64,000 nucleotides of DNA from Pedobacter miscanthi. Lineage in GTDB: Bacteria > Bacteroidota > Bacteroidia > Sphingobacteriales > Sphingobacteriaceae. Location: NCBI RefSeq assembly GCF_003315595.1, contig NZ_QNQU01000002.1, positions 310,001 to 374,000 on the forward strand, read 5' to 3'. Both the position numbers and the translations under genes were made by a program. Under the pieces are notes generated by a model, which worked only from the letters and a program-made list of their open reading frames with translations, had not been told where the DNA came from and did not search any database. Shown one piece after another: positions 17,083-26,620 of this stretch; positions within the stretch are counted from its first letter, which is position 1, and every line of letters starts with the position of its first letter.

Positions 17083-17649
17083 TTAAAAATTTCTCAATTT
17101 CAGGTCAAATCTTCCTTCCCTGATTTCCACTTTTTCCCCTGCATCATTTACTGCATCGAACGAAAAAATTCCAGAAGCAATCTTCCCATCAAAATATATT
17201 AAGTGCAGTTTTCCATTCACCTGGTTATTTGTATTGTAATCCGTCCCGTAAGAGTCCTTGGGACCGCTATAATTATAATGTGCACTAGGATTGTCGTTCA
17301 ACCGAGGGCCGCTACCAAAAGTGTATTCATCCCCCTGCTTAAATGCTGTCGCATTAATGAACAACTGGACATATGCGGAACTTTTTGATCCACTGCTTTC
17401 TACACTAATGCTTATATAATTTTTATTATTTGCTATTCCGTATGAGAAATTTAAAGGTTCCCTGCCACTGACGCCGGCAGCTTTTGGTAAAAACGCCTGT
17501 CCATTAACAAGACAACCGAAAATATTGGCCCCTGTTGTGCTAAGCGGTGGCAAATGATCTATAGGGTTATCGCTTTTTTTCTTACACGAGAGCCCTGTGA
17601 GGATCAGGCAGGCCATTAAAATAGCCGTTCGAAATTGCATTGTGTTCAT
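17083..17649 (-). CDS. DUF6252-like lipoprotein
   Basis: 188 residues. The signal ends in lipobox LSC followed by KKK. The mature part begins with an acidic-proline linker and then a beta-rich domain with the pattern NIFGCLVNGQAFLP near residue 43, where a Cys-containing NGxxF block marks the DUF6252-type fold, and a C-terminus ending REGRFDLKL. Such proteins are frequent orphan surface lipoproteins in Bacteroidota with no known ligand. Confidence 0.7.
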   Translation of the reverse strand: MNTMQFRTAILMACLILTGLSCKKKSDNPIDHLPPLSTTGANIFGCLVNGQAFLPKAAGVSGREPLNFSYGIANNKNYISISVESSGSKSSAYVQLFINATAFKQGDEYTFGSGPRLNDNPSAHYNYSGPKDSYGTDYNTNNQVNGKLHLIYFDGKIASGIFSFDAVNDAGEKVEIREGRFDLKLRNF

Positions 17650-17815
17650 CTGATTTGGTTTATGAGGCTAAAATAATATATATCACAGTGTTGTGTATAT
17701 TAAGTTTTTGTTACCAGGCCCTCATGTGCCAGAATATCCTTAGTCCCTGCCACCATTTGTTTGAATGATTCCCGGTCAAGTGTATTAACCGATGCTGCTG
17801 CGTTAATACGCACGA

Positions 17816-20212
17816 TTAATTCTCGCTCAAAGCACTTCTCCTGCGTTCATCGTCGGCACTGTTGCTCTTCTTTGTATTTTTTACAGTACCCCCAAAGCTG
17901 TAATTAAAATTCATCTTCACCATCCTGGTTTCAAACTGGTTTCGCCACAACTGTTGCAGGGTACCACTATCCTGGTTATACTCATTACGGTACGATCTAA
18001 AAATGTCCATGGCATTCAACTGAATAGATGCTCTCTTATTTAACAACTGCTGCCTGATACCTGCGGTGACATAAGTAAAAGCTCGGTTCGTAATTGTCCT
18101 ATCTACACTTTTGCCTCGATAATTAAAAAGAAACATAATCGAGAAATTTTTGCCCAGCGAAAAACTGTTATACGAAGTTGCGGAAAGACTGGCTATTCCA
18201 TCACTCTCTAGCAAAGCCCCGTTAAATTCTCCCCTAAATGAACGTTTGGATAAAATGGCATTCGAACTGGTATACCACCATGGCAATACCTGCTTGCCAT
18301 ACATGGCCTGAAGCGTAAAGTAATTCCCATAATCAGCATTTCCTGGGAGTGTTGATATCACACCATCTGCCAAAGGAACGGAAATACTGGTAAAATCGTT
18401 TATGCTGTGACTATAGGTTACACCAAAGAAAAATGCATTCTTATAACCATACCATAAATCCGCATTATAGGCAACCAAAGGTTTCAGTGCGGGATTTCCC
18501 TGTTGCAGGTTGTTATTGCTGACAATTCGCACCAGCGGATTTAGGCTTTCATAACCTGGGCGCTCTACCCTTTTGTTCATACCCAAACTAAGGCTATGGT
18601 TTTTGGTAAACCTGTAGTCCAGGTGTACAGATGGAAAGGGCTGGAAATAATTCCTGATAAACCGTTCTTTTCCAAACTCCTGTTCACCCTGCCCATTCGT
18701 ATATTCGCCCCTTATACCCAACTGATAGGAAAATTTCTTACCATTGCGGGCATAGGTTAGATAAAGTGCTGAAATACTTTCCTGGTAGTCAAATAAATTA
18801 GTTTGCTGACCAGCAAAACCCTTATAAAAGTTGGAATTTTTAGCATTAACGTAGCTCGATTTTATACCAGTTTCTAACTGGTGGCCTTTCCCTAAAGGAA
18901 GTGTATAATCCATTTTTAAGGCATAAACATCAAAAACACGGTCTTGGGCTAATGAACTGGGAGAATCTGATGAAGGATTAAAATTGATGTTCCGGTTATC
19001 CTGGTTGTTATAATTGCCATAACGGTAATAATCTAAATCGACTGTTAAATCCCTTCCCAGGCTATCTACTTGATGTTGTAGCCGAAGTCCCGATGAGAAA
19101 TCAGTCGCATGAATATCAACGAGGTTAATAAACTGCGATTGCCCAAGGGCATCATCGGTATTGGCAGTGCTATTGCGACCGAAAGCCTGGAATCCAGGCC
19201 TAACCGTAGCGGAAAGTGTGGTGCGCTTGGAAAGATAAAAATCCATTCCCAGATTTGGCGTGTAATTCGCATTGGTCCTGGTGCTTTTGATAGCAGTGGT
19301 TGATTGACTTAAGGCTATCCCCTGCTCATCGACAAAAGTGGAAGCAATATAACTGTCGTAGAAGTATTTGTTGTAATTGTAATCCAGGTTAAGCAGCAGG
19401 TTATAAGCTTTTCCTTTGTAGTTAAGGTTAAGCCCCCCATTCGCTTTCCCAAATGCGCCTTTCCCTCCTCCCGCGTAAACATTTCCATTCAGCCCAGCCT
19501 TATAATTACGTTTACGGATAATGTTAATGATGGCACCATTCCCGGTAGCGTCATATTTTGCTGAAGGTTGGGAAATAAGCTCAACTTTTTGGATGGCAGA
19601 TGAAGAAATCCCTTTCAGCATACCGGCCAATGCCTCTGATGAAAGTGTTGTGGCCTTGCCATCAATATAGACCTGAACCGATTTACCGTTCAGGGTAATC
19701 CGGTCATCCGGGGTAACACCAACACCGGGCAATTGGTTCATCACTTCCATGATTGGTGCACCAGAACCTAAACCGTTGAGATTTACAATGAGTTTGTCTG
19801 CCCGCCTTTCCACAAAAGGAAGTGTTGCAGTGACGTTTACAGCAGCCAATTGTGTTGCCGTTGGAGATAGCCGTATGGCCCCGAGCGATTGGATTTGTGC
19901 ATTAGCAATGCCAAGAACTTTCGAGCACACCGTACTGTAACCCATCATCCTCAACTCTATAAAATATTGACCATCAGCAACTTCGAAACTAAATTGCCCC
20001 TTATCGTTAGCCAATATAGTTTTAACGACGCTAGAGTCCGCATTTCTTTTTAAAAGGATCTGTACAAAGGGGAGTTCAGCAAGCTTTTCATCAACTACAT
20101 TCCCAGTAATTTTACCCAACTTTTGCTGGGCATTGACAAGCATGGTACTGAAAAACAAAATGAACACCAATCCATAATAAAAGCGGGCTGGTTGAAGTAA
20201 AATAAAAAGCAT
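17816..20212 (-). CDS. TonB-linked outer-membrane beta-barrel receptor
   Basis: 798 residues. A signal region ends near MLVNAQQ. It is followed by a carboxypeptidase-regulatory-like domain (about 35-115), a plug domain (about 125-235, with MEVMNQLPGVGVTPDDRITLNGKS split over two strands) and a large barrel that ends SALSEN rather than in an aromatic. This layout matches the outer-membrane beta-barrel family common in Bacteroidota. The substrate is unknown. It lies just downstream of the blaI/blaR1-type pair on the same strand, separated by a spacer with inverted repeats, which suggests regulation by the BlaI-type repressor. Confidence 0.85.
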   Translation of the reverse strand: MLFILLQPARFYYGLVFILFFSTMLVNAQQKLGKITGNVVDEKLAELPFVQILLKRNADSSVVKTILANDKGQFSFEVADGQYFIELRMMGYSTVCSKVLGIANAQIQSLGAIRLSPTATQLAAVNVTATLPFVERRADKLIVNLNGLGSGAPIMEVMNQLPGVGVTPDDRITLNGKSVQVYIDGKATTLSSEALAGMLKGISSSAIQKVELISQPSAKYDATGNGAIINIIRKRNYKAGLNGNVYAGGGKGAFGKANGGLNLNYKGKAYNLLLNLDYNYNKYFYDSYIASTFVDEQGIALSQSTTAIKSTRTNANYTPNLGMDFYLSKRTTLSATVRPGFQAFGRNSTANTDDALGQSQFINLVDIHATDFSSGLRLQHQVDSLGRDLTVDLDYYRYGNYNNQDNRNINFNPSSDSPSSLAQDRVFDVYALKMDYTLPLGKGHQLETGIKSSYVNAKNSNFYKGFAGQQTNLFDYQESISALYLTYARNGKKFSYQLGIRGEYTNGQGEQEFGKERFIRNYFQPFPSVHLDYRFTKNHSLSLGMNKRVERPGYESLNPLVRIVSNNNLQQGNPALKPLVAYNADLWYGYKNAFFFGVTYSHSINDFTSISVPLADGVISTLPGNADYGNYFTLQAMYGKQVLPWWYTSSNAILSKRSFRGEFNGALLESDGIASLSATSYNSFSLGKNFSIMFLFNYRGKSVDRTITNRAFTYVTAGIRQQLLNKRASIQLNAMDIFRSYRNEYNQDSGTLQQLWRNQFETRMVKMNFNYSFGGTVKNTKKSNSADDERRRSALSEN

Positions 20213-20234
20213 ATCGTTTGGATTAATTTGAACG

Positions 20235-20303
20235 ATCCAAACATATAACTAATTATTTAGCCAAACAACTAATAAAATAGCTATTGTAGCTAATCTATTA
20301 GTT
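20235..20303. promoter_or_regulatory. cluster of TTAGT/ACTAA half-sites upstream of the receptor gene
   Basis: The spacer contains repeated CTAAT/ATTAG words, including the inverted repeat CTAATCTATTAG and ACAACTAATAAAATAGC. Similar ACTA/TAGT words form the inverted repeat upstream of the blaI-type gene. This suggests a shared repressor, but the sites differ in spacing and the assignment is tentative. Confidence 0.35.
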
Positions 20304-20314
20304 TAAAACACATA

Positions 20315-21418
20315 TCACTGATTATCAGGATTAAAATTTATAGCAATTTGGTAAGCTGAGCGTACCTTTTCTCCATTTTGCAATGCAGGTTTCCATTTTT
20401 GGCTGGATTTAATAAGCCTCAACGCTTCTTTATCGCTTGCTTGATCTAAACTTTTTTCAATTTTTCCATTGCTGATTGCTCCATCGGTTTCCACAACGAA
20501 GCTAACCGTTACCCTTCCATTTCTACCAGAAACTTTTTTTGCATGGCCAATCAAGTATTTCCTGAAAGCATTAAACCCACCAGGGAAACTTGCTGCCTGG
20601 TCAACTTTGTTATTGTTACCAGTAATGCCTGGGGTATTAAAGGAATATAAAATTGCAATTAGGGGCAAACATAAAACATACTTCCAGAGCCTGGAAGGAT
20701 TAGATCGATTACGTTGTAACATCTTTATCCTCGATTCTAGCAAGGAGGTATCATAGAAAGTATTTGCCAATGTTGGCCCCGCATTCAGGTTCTGTAGAAA
20801 CAGCAACATCGCATATTGCTTTTTGCTTTCCGTAAATTTACACGCATACTCATCTGCCAAATATTCATGGATCAACTTCAGGCTTCTTCGATAGGCGTAG
20901 ACAATGGGATTGAACCAACAGAATACACCGAATATTTCAACCAGCAGCAGATCGAATGTATGCAGCTGTTTAACGTGTATATTTTCATGTGCATCAATCA
21001 CGGTTAGGCCAGGAAGCTTCCGGTCTATCACCTTTGTTTTCCAAAAAGAGAATGCATCCCCATCCCTAGTCACCGTTAACTGTTTTTTCACACCTGCTAT
21101 TTTGATGGATAATCTTATCGCACCCAGCACAACGCCAATCCAATACACAATGGCCAACCAGCTTAATTCTTTCCCTGGATTATTCCCTGATTTCCCTACC
21201 CCAACAACTGCCAGTGTATTGGTTATAAGCTGGACTTTTGGCAGCACGGTTAACCATGATAGATCCAGGAATGGCATTAGCATAGATAAACAAAGCGCAA
21301 CAAGCAGGTAAACCCTGTTAAAAACAAAAAAAGTTTCTCTCTTAAGCAATAGTATATAAAAGAGGTAAAACATAACCAGCGAAACGCCAGACCAGAGAAA
21401 GTAAAATTGGGGTGCCAT
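20315..21418 (-). CDS. BlaR1-like M56 metallopeptidase with TonB C-terminal domain
   Basis: 367 residues. Four N-terminal membrane segments are followed by the M56 zinc motif HENIH (H144, E145, H148), with EYLADEYACKF as the downstream Glu-containing block. After a further membrane helix near residue 250, the C-terminus (about 285-367, VTVSFVVETDGAISNGKI) is a TonB C-like domain. BlaR1/MecR1-type proteases sense a signal and trigger cleavage of the BlaI repressor, while TonB-C could contact the receptor encoded next. It lies 2 bp after the BlaI-type gene. The inducing signal is unknown. Confidence 0.88.
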   Translation of the reverse strand: MAPQFYFLWSGVSLVMFYLFYILLLKRETFFVFNRVYLLVALCLSMLMPFLDLSWLTVLPKVQLITNTLAVVGVGKSGNNPGKELSWLAIVYWIGVVLGAIRLSIKIAGVKKQLTVTRDGDAFSFWKTKVIDRKLPGLTVIDAHENIHVKQLHTFDLLLVEIFGVFCWFNPIVYAYRRSLKLIHEYLADEYACKFTESKKQYAMLLFLQNLNAGPTLANTFYDTSLLESRIKMLQRNRSNPSRLWKYVLCLPLIAILYSFNTPGITGNNNKVDQAASFPGGFNAFRKYLIGHAKKVSGRNGRVTVSFVVETDGAISNGKIEKSLDQASDKEALRLIKSSQKWKPALQNGEKVRSAYQIAINFNPDNQ

Positions 21419-21420
21419 GA

Positions 21421-21789
21421 TTAATCTTTTATTTGATCTATCATTTTAAGCAGCTGTTCGACATCTTTCAGGTCAATTTTCTTTTCCCGGACAAAAAAGG
21501 AAAACATGTCTTGTACTGAATTGGAAAAATAACTGCCCAAAAATTTATCCGCCTCATGGCGCATGTATTCTTCTTTGCTAATTAAGGGAAAGTAGCGATG
21601 GGTTTTCCCAAAAGCTTCATAGCCGATTACCCCTTTGCTCTCTAAAATCCTGATGATGGTTGATACAGTACTGTATGCAGGTTTTGGATCCGGGAGTTCA
21701 CTTATAATTTCCTTTACAAATGCTTTTTGCAATGTCCAGAGCACCTGCATTAATTGGCTTTCAACCCTCGTTAAATCTTTAATGTCCAT
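21421..21789 (-). CDS. BlaI/MecI/CopY family repressor
   Basis: 122 residues. The winged helix reads LTRVESQLMQVLWTLQKAFV, then PKPAYSTVSTIIRILESKGV as the recognition helix region, followed by a dimerising C-terminus. BlaI-type repressors bind short inverted repeats and are inactivated through their BlaR1 partner, here encoded immediately downstream. No beta-lactamase gene is present; the likely target is the TonB-linked receptor and the operon itself. Confidence 0.92.
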   Translation of the reverse strand: MDIKDLTRVESQLMQVLWTLQKAFVKEIISELPDPKPAYSTVSTIIRILESKGVIGYEAFGKTHRYFPLISKEEYMRHEADKFLGSYFSNSVQDMFSFFVREKKIDLKDVEQLLKMIDQIKD

Positions 21790-21825
21790 AGATGTTTATT
21801 TGAATCCAAATATCAGCTAAAAAAG

Positions 21826-21840
21826 TAGTTGCCACAACTA
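21826..21840. promoter_or_regulatory. inverted repeat upstream of the BlaI-type gene
   Basis: TAGTTG-CCA-CAACTA is a perfect 6-bp inverted repeat with 3-bp spacer, 37 bp before the repressor start. Position and size fit an autoregulatory operator. Confidence 0.5.
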
Positions 21841-21893
21841 AAAGTTGACACAAATAAAAATCAAGCAAGCAATCATGCGCTACCCTATGCTAC

Positions 21894-22742
21894 CTACCTC
21901 CCGTCATCCTCATCCATTTTCCGTTCCAGCGCCTCTTTCAGCTCGTCCAAAAACTTGGCCCTGCTCAACCGCTTCCTGCTACGGATCGAAGCCAGCCTCC
22001 TCGCCGGCACACCTATGCTTATGCAAAACTTCTCCTCCAGCCACCGGAATACCTGCGCAATCGCTGCCTGGCCATGGTTCAACTGCCCGCTCAGGGCGAG
22101 CGCATAACCCAGTTCAGCTAAATTTACGCTATCTCCCGTCCATTTCAACTCCACTGACTCTGCTCCCGGCACATAAGCTATTAAAGGGTTCCTCTCCAGG
22201 TAATCCAGTCTTTCCATGATCCACTCCTTCAACATCCCGTAAGCCTTAAACTTGGAAAACAGGTAATCAGCCGGACTTGAAAAAGACCTGTCGCGCTCGA
22301 CTCCCTCAGGAAAGAGCAATCCCGGCCCTTCACTTTCCCGCAAGAAATAAAGTTCATCAAGTTCAGTCGCCCCTATCCTGAAATATTCAAATACAAAGGG
22401 ATGTGATAAAAAGAAGCGCTCCACATAAGCCACTTCCCCAAGCAAAAACAGCCGCTGAGCCTCTGCATCCCTTACAGGCATGTTCCTTTCCAGGGTATAC
22501 CGCTCCACCACAAAAACCTGCCAGGCATAAAAGTCCGTTTTGATGTGTTTGAAAAAATGAACCTCTTCTTCCCTTGAAGCAAAGCCATGCTCCAGCACGA
22601 TCTGCTGGAGCCTGGTGATGGCGGTTTTGGTTACTTTTAAAGAGCCGCTCATTTTCTCGAGCGGATCGCTGGCCAAATAATCCAGGCTGTGCAGCTCATC
22701 AACTAATCTCTCCAGGCTGCGTTTTGAAAACTCCCTGATCAT
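21894..22742 (-). CDS. rteC: RteC-domain protein
   Basis: About 282 residues from the ATG at 22742; the open frame reaches 22781 but the extra 13 residues look non-native. RteC hallmarks include YFRIGATELDELYFLR and, near the C-terminus, a helical segment around LNHGQAAIAQVFRWLEEKF. In Bacteroides conjugative transposons RteC promotes excision. Here it faces a divergent Crp-type gene and lies 13 kb from the broken tra operon, so it may be a remnant of the same or another element. Confidence 0.8.
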   Translation of the reverse strand: MIREFSKRSLERLVDELHSLDYLASDPLEKMSGSLKVTKTAITRLQQIVLEHGFASREEEVHFFKHIKTDFYAWQVFVVERYTLERNMPVRDAEAQRLFLLGEVAYVERFFLSHPFVFEYFRIGATELDELYFLRESEGPGLLFPEGVERDRSFSSPADYLFSKFKAYGMLKEWIMERLDYLERNPLIAYVPGAESVELKWTGDSVNLAELGYALALSGQLNHGQAAIAQVFRWLEEKFCISIGVPARRLASIRSRKRLSRAKFLDELKEALERKMDEDDGR

Positions 22743-22927
22743 CGGATAAATGTTTAGTGAACAAAAAGCGCCGGAGACCATCCCCGGCGTTCAGAGAGGA
22801 AACCAAAAATGAATGCAAAAGCTTTGCAATATTTTTCCGATATTCACTTTCTGTATCCCCCATCTGATAAGACAAATCTATTTCCCCCGGTTAAGAAAAA
22901 AGTTGGTTTGAAGCACAATCGAACCAA

Positions 22928-23722
22928 ATGGAAAACAACGCTGACCAGGCCACCGAACTGCTTGCCGTATTTTCACGCATTACCCCTATCTCACAGCCCT
23001 TCCAGCAGCGGCTGTGCGGGCAGTTACTGATCCGGAAATTTCCCCGTCGCCACATCCTGCTCAGGCCGGGAGAGATCGCAAGGAATATCTACTTTATCAA
23101 AGAAGGTTTCCTACGCGCCTATTTCATCGACCGCGAAGGCCGCGAATGTACCACCTGGTTCATGGGAAAATACGACCTGATGATATCGGTATACAGCTTT
23201 TTTACCCAGCAGCCCGCGCACGAATACATTGAAGTCCTCCAGGAAAGCACCCTGCAGTCGATCAGTTACCTCCAGCTCCAAAGCTATTATGCCGACTTCC
23301 GCGAAGGCAACCTCATTGGTAGGGCCATGATGGAACGCTATTATATATTAAGTGAAGAACGCGCCATATTCCTGCGCTGTAAAACACCCTACGAGCGCTA
23401 CGAACAGCTCATCAGAAACCATCCGGACATCATCCGGCAAACCACCCAGATCAACATCGCCTCCTATCTCGGTATCGGCCGCGAAACACTCAACAGTTTA
23501 AAAATGCACATCCAGGCAATCCAAACAAAACGCTATACCGAACTTTCCCTGTCAATCCATTCAAGTTCTAGGAATGGTGGCAGTTTATTGTCCATTCCGG
23601 GCGTTACCGGCTGCCATACCAAACCACGCAAAAAAATGAAAATCCGTAAAATATTGATACAAAATGCGTTGCAAATAAAATACCCAATACTGGGTATTGA
23701 TAAAAACAACTTTATGGAATAA
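22928..23722 (+). CDS. Crp/Fnr-family regulator with extended C-terminus
   Basis: 264 residues. A cyclic-nucleotide-binding-type beta-roll (about 30-120, LLRPGEIARNIYFIKEGFLR) is followed by a helical linker and a winged helix with INIASYLGIGRETLNSLK. The usual Bacteroidota Crp ends near residue 200; here about 60 further basic residues follow, perhaps after loss of the original stop. It diverges from rteC. Target and effector are unknown. Confidence 0.8.
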   Translation: MENNADQATELLAVFSRITPISQPFQQRLCGQLLIRKFPRRHILLRPGEIARNIYFIKEGFLRAYFIDREGRECTTWFMGKYDLMISVYSFFTQQPAHEYIEVLQESTLQSISYLQLQSYYADFREGNLIGRAMMERYYILSEERAIFLRCKTPYERYEQLIRNHPDIIRQTTQINIASYLGIGRETLNSLKMHIQAIQTKRYTELSLSIHSSSRNGGSLLSIPGVTGCHTKPRKKMKIRKILIQNALQIKYPILGIDKNNFME

Positions 23723-23764
23723 ATTTAATAAACCAAACCAACCATCTTAAATTATCTCCAACTC

Positions 23765-25354
23765 ATGAAACACTTCATCTTATTTGGCACAATGTGCCTT
23801 GCCGTACTTTCTGCCGCGGCCCAAAGTGTAGAATACAAACTGATCGATTTCAAAAAAGATACCAGTCAGATCAATACTTTAAAGATCAAAACAGGTTCAA
23901 GACTAGGCTTAAAAATCAGTAACATCAACAAAAAACTTTACACTATTGACAATACTGTTACCCAGACCAGCTACAACGAAACTGCCCCCGCGCTGTTTGA
24001 ACTCTTCAGCAAGGCTAAACTGCCGGACGAAAATCCACCTTCAAGCGCGTTTACAGCGGAGGATTTTAAACTCTTCACGTCCTCACAGATTTCTAATGCC
24101 AAACTGCAGGCCCCAATGGCAAAAAAACTAACCGAGTTGAATGAGCTATATTCTAATACCGCAGAAACTTTGATAGAAAACGAGAAAAAGCTGATCGCCT
24201 TTGGCGAAACTTACAAAGAAGTCAAGAATATCCTGCGATATCAAATGATCCTAAAAAGTCTTCAGAATGACTGCGACAGGCCTTTCACAGAAATTCGCAA
24301 CAGAGTATTTGAAGAAACCAAAAATGCTTTCACAAACTCAACCATGGCACCTGAGGACAGACTCCTACTGGACGCACCTGATTACGCTATTATTCCAGGA
24401 GTGCTGGAACGGTATTTCGACAAAATCATCGAGGCCGACGTAAGGGCTCCCTACAAGGAACTTACCAATGACTTCTCCCCTAGTAAACGCGACCAGCTTG
24501 ATAAAAACATAACAAAGATCAATGCGCTCATCGGTGAACTTACCGGTCCGATCGAATCGGACAAAAAACTTAAGGAAACAGCCAAAACCGTTGTGGTAAC
24601 ACTGAAAGACCTAGGAAGTGGCTCCAAACTTTCCCAGCTATACAAGGACAACATGGACCACTATGCCAAAATCGATATCACCAAGCTCAACAGCGACATG
24701 GAAGCTTTCAATGCAACCGCCAGATTTGAAGTGATAAATGATTTTAAATATTTCAATGAAGGAAACTGGACTTACATTGTAGATCCTCAGCCTATTGAGG
24801 ACGACCTGACGGTGATTACGGTAAATATAAAGGCGAAAGAAGCCGTTACCTGTTCACAACTCATGAGGAGCTATATCTATAAGATACGTCCAAAGGGCGG
24901 GCTGAAAATTGATTTCAGTACCGGACTTTTCATCAACTATGGCGGAAATGACTTCAAGGACCAGACTTATCGTTACGATCCTATTGAAGGTAATACCACC
25001 CAGCAAAAAATCGTGAAAAACGATTCCAAAAATGCGATATTCCCTTCTGTCGGTGCGCTGATGCATATCTACAGGCGCACGGGTAGTGAGGTTAAATTAG
25101 CAGGTGCCTTTGGCCTTTCTACCCGTGACCTGGAACGGATCAACTATCATGCAGGTGCATCACTGATCTTTGGAACCAGCAAACGTTTTATCTTAAGTGC
25201 AGGTGCAACGCTAACCAAGGCTACACTGATAACAGATAAATATCAGGACGGACAGGTGATCGATAAAGCCGGTGCACCAGAAGCGATTCCGACAGCATCC
25301 TTCAGCCGGTTCGGCTTCTTTGGGGCCTTCACCTATAACCTAAGCGCAAAATGA
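23765..25354 (+). CDS. secreted protein with putative C-terminal outer-membrane barrel
   Basis: 529 residues with a classic signal peptide (VLSAAAQ). The middle (about 60-330) is helical and Lys/Glu-rich. The last 150 residues show alternating strands such as LKIDFSTGLFINYGG, KLAGAFGLSTRD and FGFFGAFTYNLSA, typical of small outer-membrane barrels. No domain family was recognised. Its stop overlaps the start of the M48-like protease as ATGA, so the two proteins are translationally coupled and probably act together in the envelope. Confidence 0.65.
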   Translation: MKHFILFGTMCLAVLSAAAQSVEYKLIDFKKDTSQINTLKIKTGSRLGLKISNINKKLYTIDNTVTQTSYNETAPALFELFSKAKLPDENPPSSAFTAEDFKLFTSSQISNAKLQAPMAKKLTELNELYSNTAETLIENEKKLIAFGETYKEVKNILRYQMILKSLQNDCDRPFTEIRNRVFEETKNAFTNSTMAPEDRLLLDAPDYAIIPGVLERYFDKIIEADVRAPYKELTNDFSPSKRDQLDKNITKINALIGELTGPIESDKKLKETAKTVVVTLKDLGSGSKLSQLYKDNMDHYAKIDITKLNSDMEAFNATARFEVINDFKYFNEGNWTYIVDPQPIEDDLTVITVNIKAKEAVTCSQLMRSYIYKIRPKGGLKIDFSTGLFINYGGNDFKDQTYRYDPIEGNTTQQKIVKNDSKNAIFPSVGALMHIYRRTGSEVKLAGAFGLSTRDLERINYHAGASLIFGTSKRFILSAGATLTKATLITDKYQDGQVIDKAGAPEAIPTASFSRFGFFGAFTYNLSAK

Positions 25355-26514
25355 AAAAACTAATCATTTTTATTGGAACAGCTGCCCTGGTACCGGGCCT
25401 TGTTTCACAGGCAACGGCTCAGATAGCCTGGCCGGCACAAAAAAAACAGGAACCGATGGTCTGTTCATTCAACTGCAGCAATACCTATCAGGAACTTCAG
25501 AAAAGATGCAGTCCGGCGCTTCTGGGAAAAGTGGCAATTGATCCGCTGATTAGTATCAACCCTTTCACTGAATTCGACCAGATTATTGCAACCCTGAAAA
25601 CAGACGCTACCAACCCTTTTCCGCTGAGCTATACCTTCAGGCAATGTGAGGCTACCTGTAATGCAGCCAGTACACTTGATCAGAGTTCCAGGGAAGTGAT
25701 CTACTACAATCAGGCATTTTTGGACAAGATCAAAGGACCGGACACAAAGGTACGCTGGGCAGTGCGCTGTATCATCGCCCATGAGATCGGTCATCATTTT
25801 ATGGGGCACACCCTTCCTTCAGCTTCCGGGGGGGATAGCAATATTCGAAGAAAGCGGGAACGGCGTGCTGATTTCTTTACGGGATTTGTCATCAGTCGCT
25901 TTCCTGGCGCAACAGAGCAGGACGCCATTGAGGGAATTCTCACGCTTGACCCCGCAACATACCGGCCGCGGAATGAGGAAGAAGAAAAATTCAACATTTA
26001 TCCAACCCTGCAGAACCGCATCGCAGCGGTAAAGGAAGGCTTTAAGGCTGCAAAAAATCCTAAAGATCCTTTGAGCATAGCGATGTTCAAAAAAATCGAT
26101 AGTGTTGCCAAAGTACAGATGAAAAGGAACGGTAGGTCTTCTATTTACCACGTGATCGACTTCAAACTGTCCATGGGGCAGTTCGATGAGGTGAAACAGA
26201 TCGCAAGTGAACAGCTTTTGAATCCAGCTTTCTCTGATAAGGCTCAGTTATGGGAATACAAATCTATTGCCGATCAGAATCTGGGAAATCTCACTGAAGC
26301 TATTCAGAGCCAACGTGAGGCAACAGCGATTAGTAAAAATAGTCTGGTAAATCTTGAACGTCTTCAATTGCTATTGGATAATGGTAACCCAGTGCAAAAA
26401 CTGGAATCCGAAAAAATCAGGCAAAAACTCGAATCAGAAAAGTTCAAACAAAAAGTGGGATCCCAAAAAATCAAGCAAAACATGAATCGGTCCCAGATAA
26501 AAATAAACAAATAA
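25351..26514 (+). CDS. secreted M48-like zinc metalloprotease with C-terminal repeats
   Basis: 387 residues. A signal peptide (ATAQ) is followed by a cysteine-rich segment (residues 38-105), the zinc motif HEIGHH (H144, E145, H148) and ERRAD (E170-D174) as the downstream ligand block of M48-type gluzincins. A helical TPR-like region lies at about 230-345. The final 40 residues are a Lys/Glu repeat. M48 enzymes act in envelope protein quality control; here the coupled outer-membrane partner may be its anchor or substrate. No membrane helices beyond the signal are seen. Confidence 0.75.
   Translation: MKKLIIFIGTAALVPGLVSQATAQIAWPAQKKQEPMVCSFNCSNTYQELQKRCSPALLGKVAIDPLISINPFTEFDQIIATLKTDATNPFPLSYTFRQCEATCNAASTLDQSSREVIYYNQAFLDKIKGPDTKVRWAVRCIIAHEIGHHFMGHTLPSASGGDSNIRRKRERRADFFTGFVISRFPGATEQDAIEGILTLDPATYRPRNEEEEKFNIYPTLQNRIAAVKEGFKAAKNPKDPLSIAMFKKIDSVAKVQMKRNGRSSIYHVIDFKLSMGQFDEVKQIASEQLLNPAFSDKAQLWEYKSIADQNLGNLTEAIQSQREATAISKNSLVNLERLQLLLDNGNPVQKLESEKIRQKLESEKFKQKVGSQKIKQNMNRSQIKINK
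26398..26505 (+). repeat. 27-bp in-frame tandem repeat at the protease C-terminus
   Basis: Four 9-residue units: KLESEKIRQ, KLESEKFKQ, KVGSQKIKQ and a degraded NMNRSQIKI. The first two are very alike, later ones decay. The strongly charged helix probably forms a coiled coil, and copy number could vary by slippage. Confidence 0.8.
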
Positions 26515-26587
26515 TGTCGCAAGCGTTGGCACGGGTTTTCAATCATCAGAAAGCTTCCTTCTAAAATCAATCATTATTATCCATGAT

Positions 26588-26620
26588 AATCGAAAGCCTC
26601 ACCAAGTGCGGCTTTCGATT
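26588..26620 (+). terminator. hairpin after the outer-membrane/protease operon
   Basis: An 11-bp stem AATCGAAAGCC / GGCTTTCGATT with an 11-nt loop, 74 bp after the protease stop. The T-run is weak. Confidence 0.5.
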
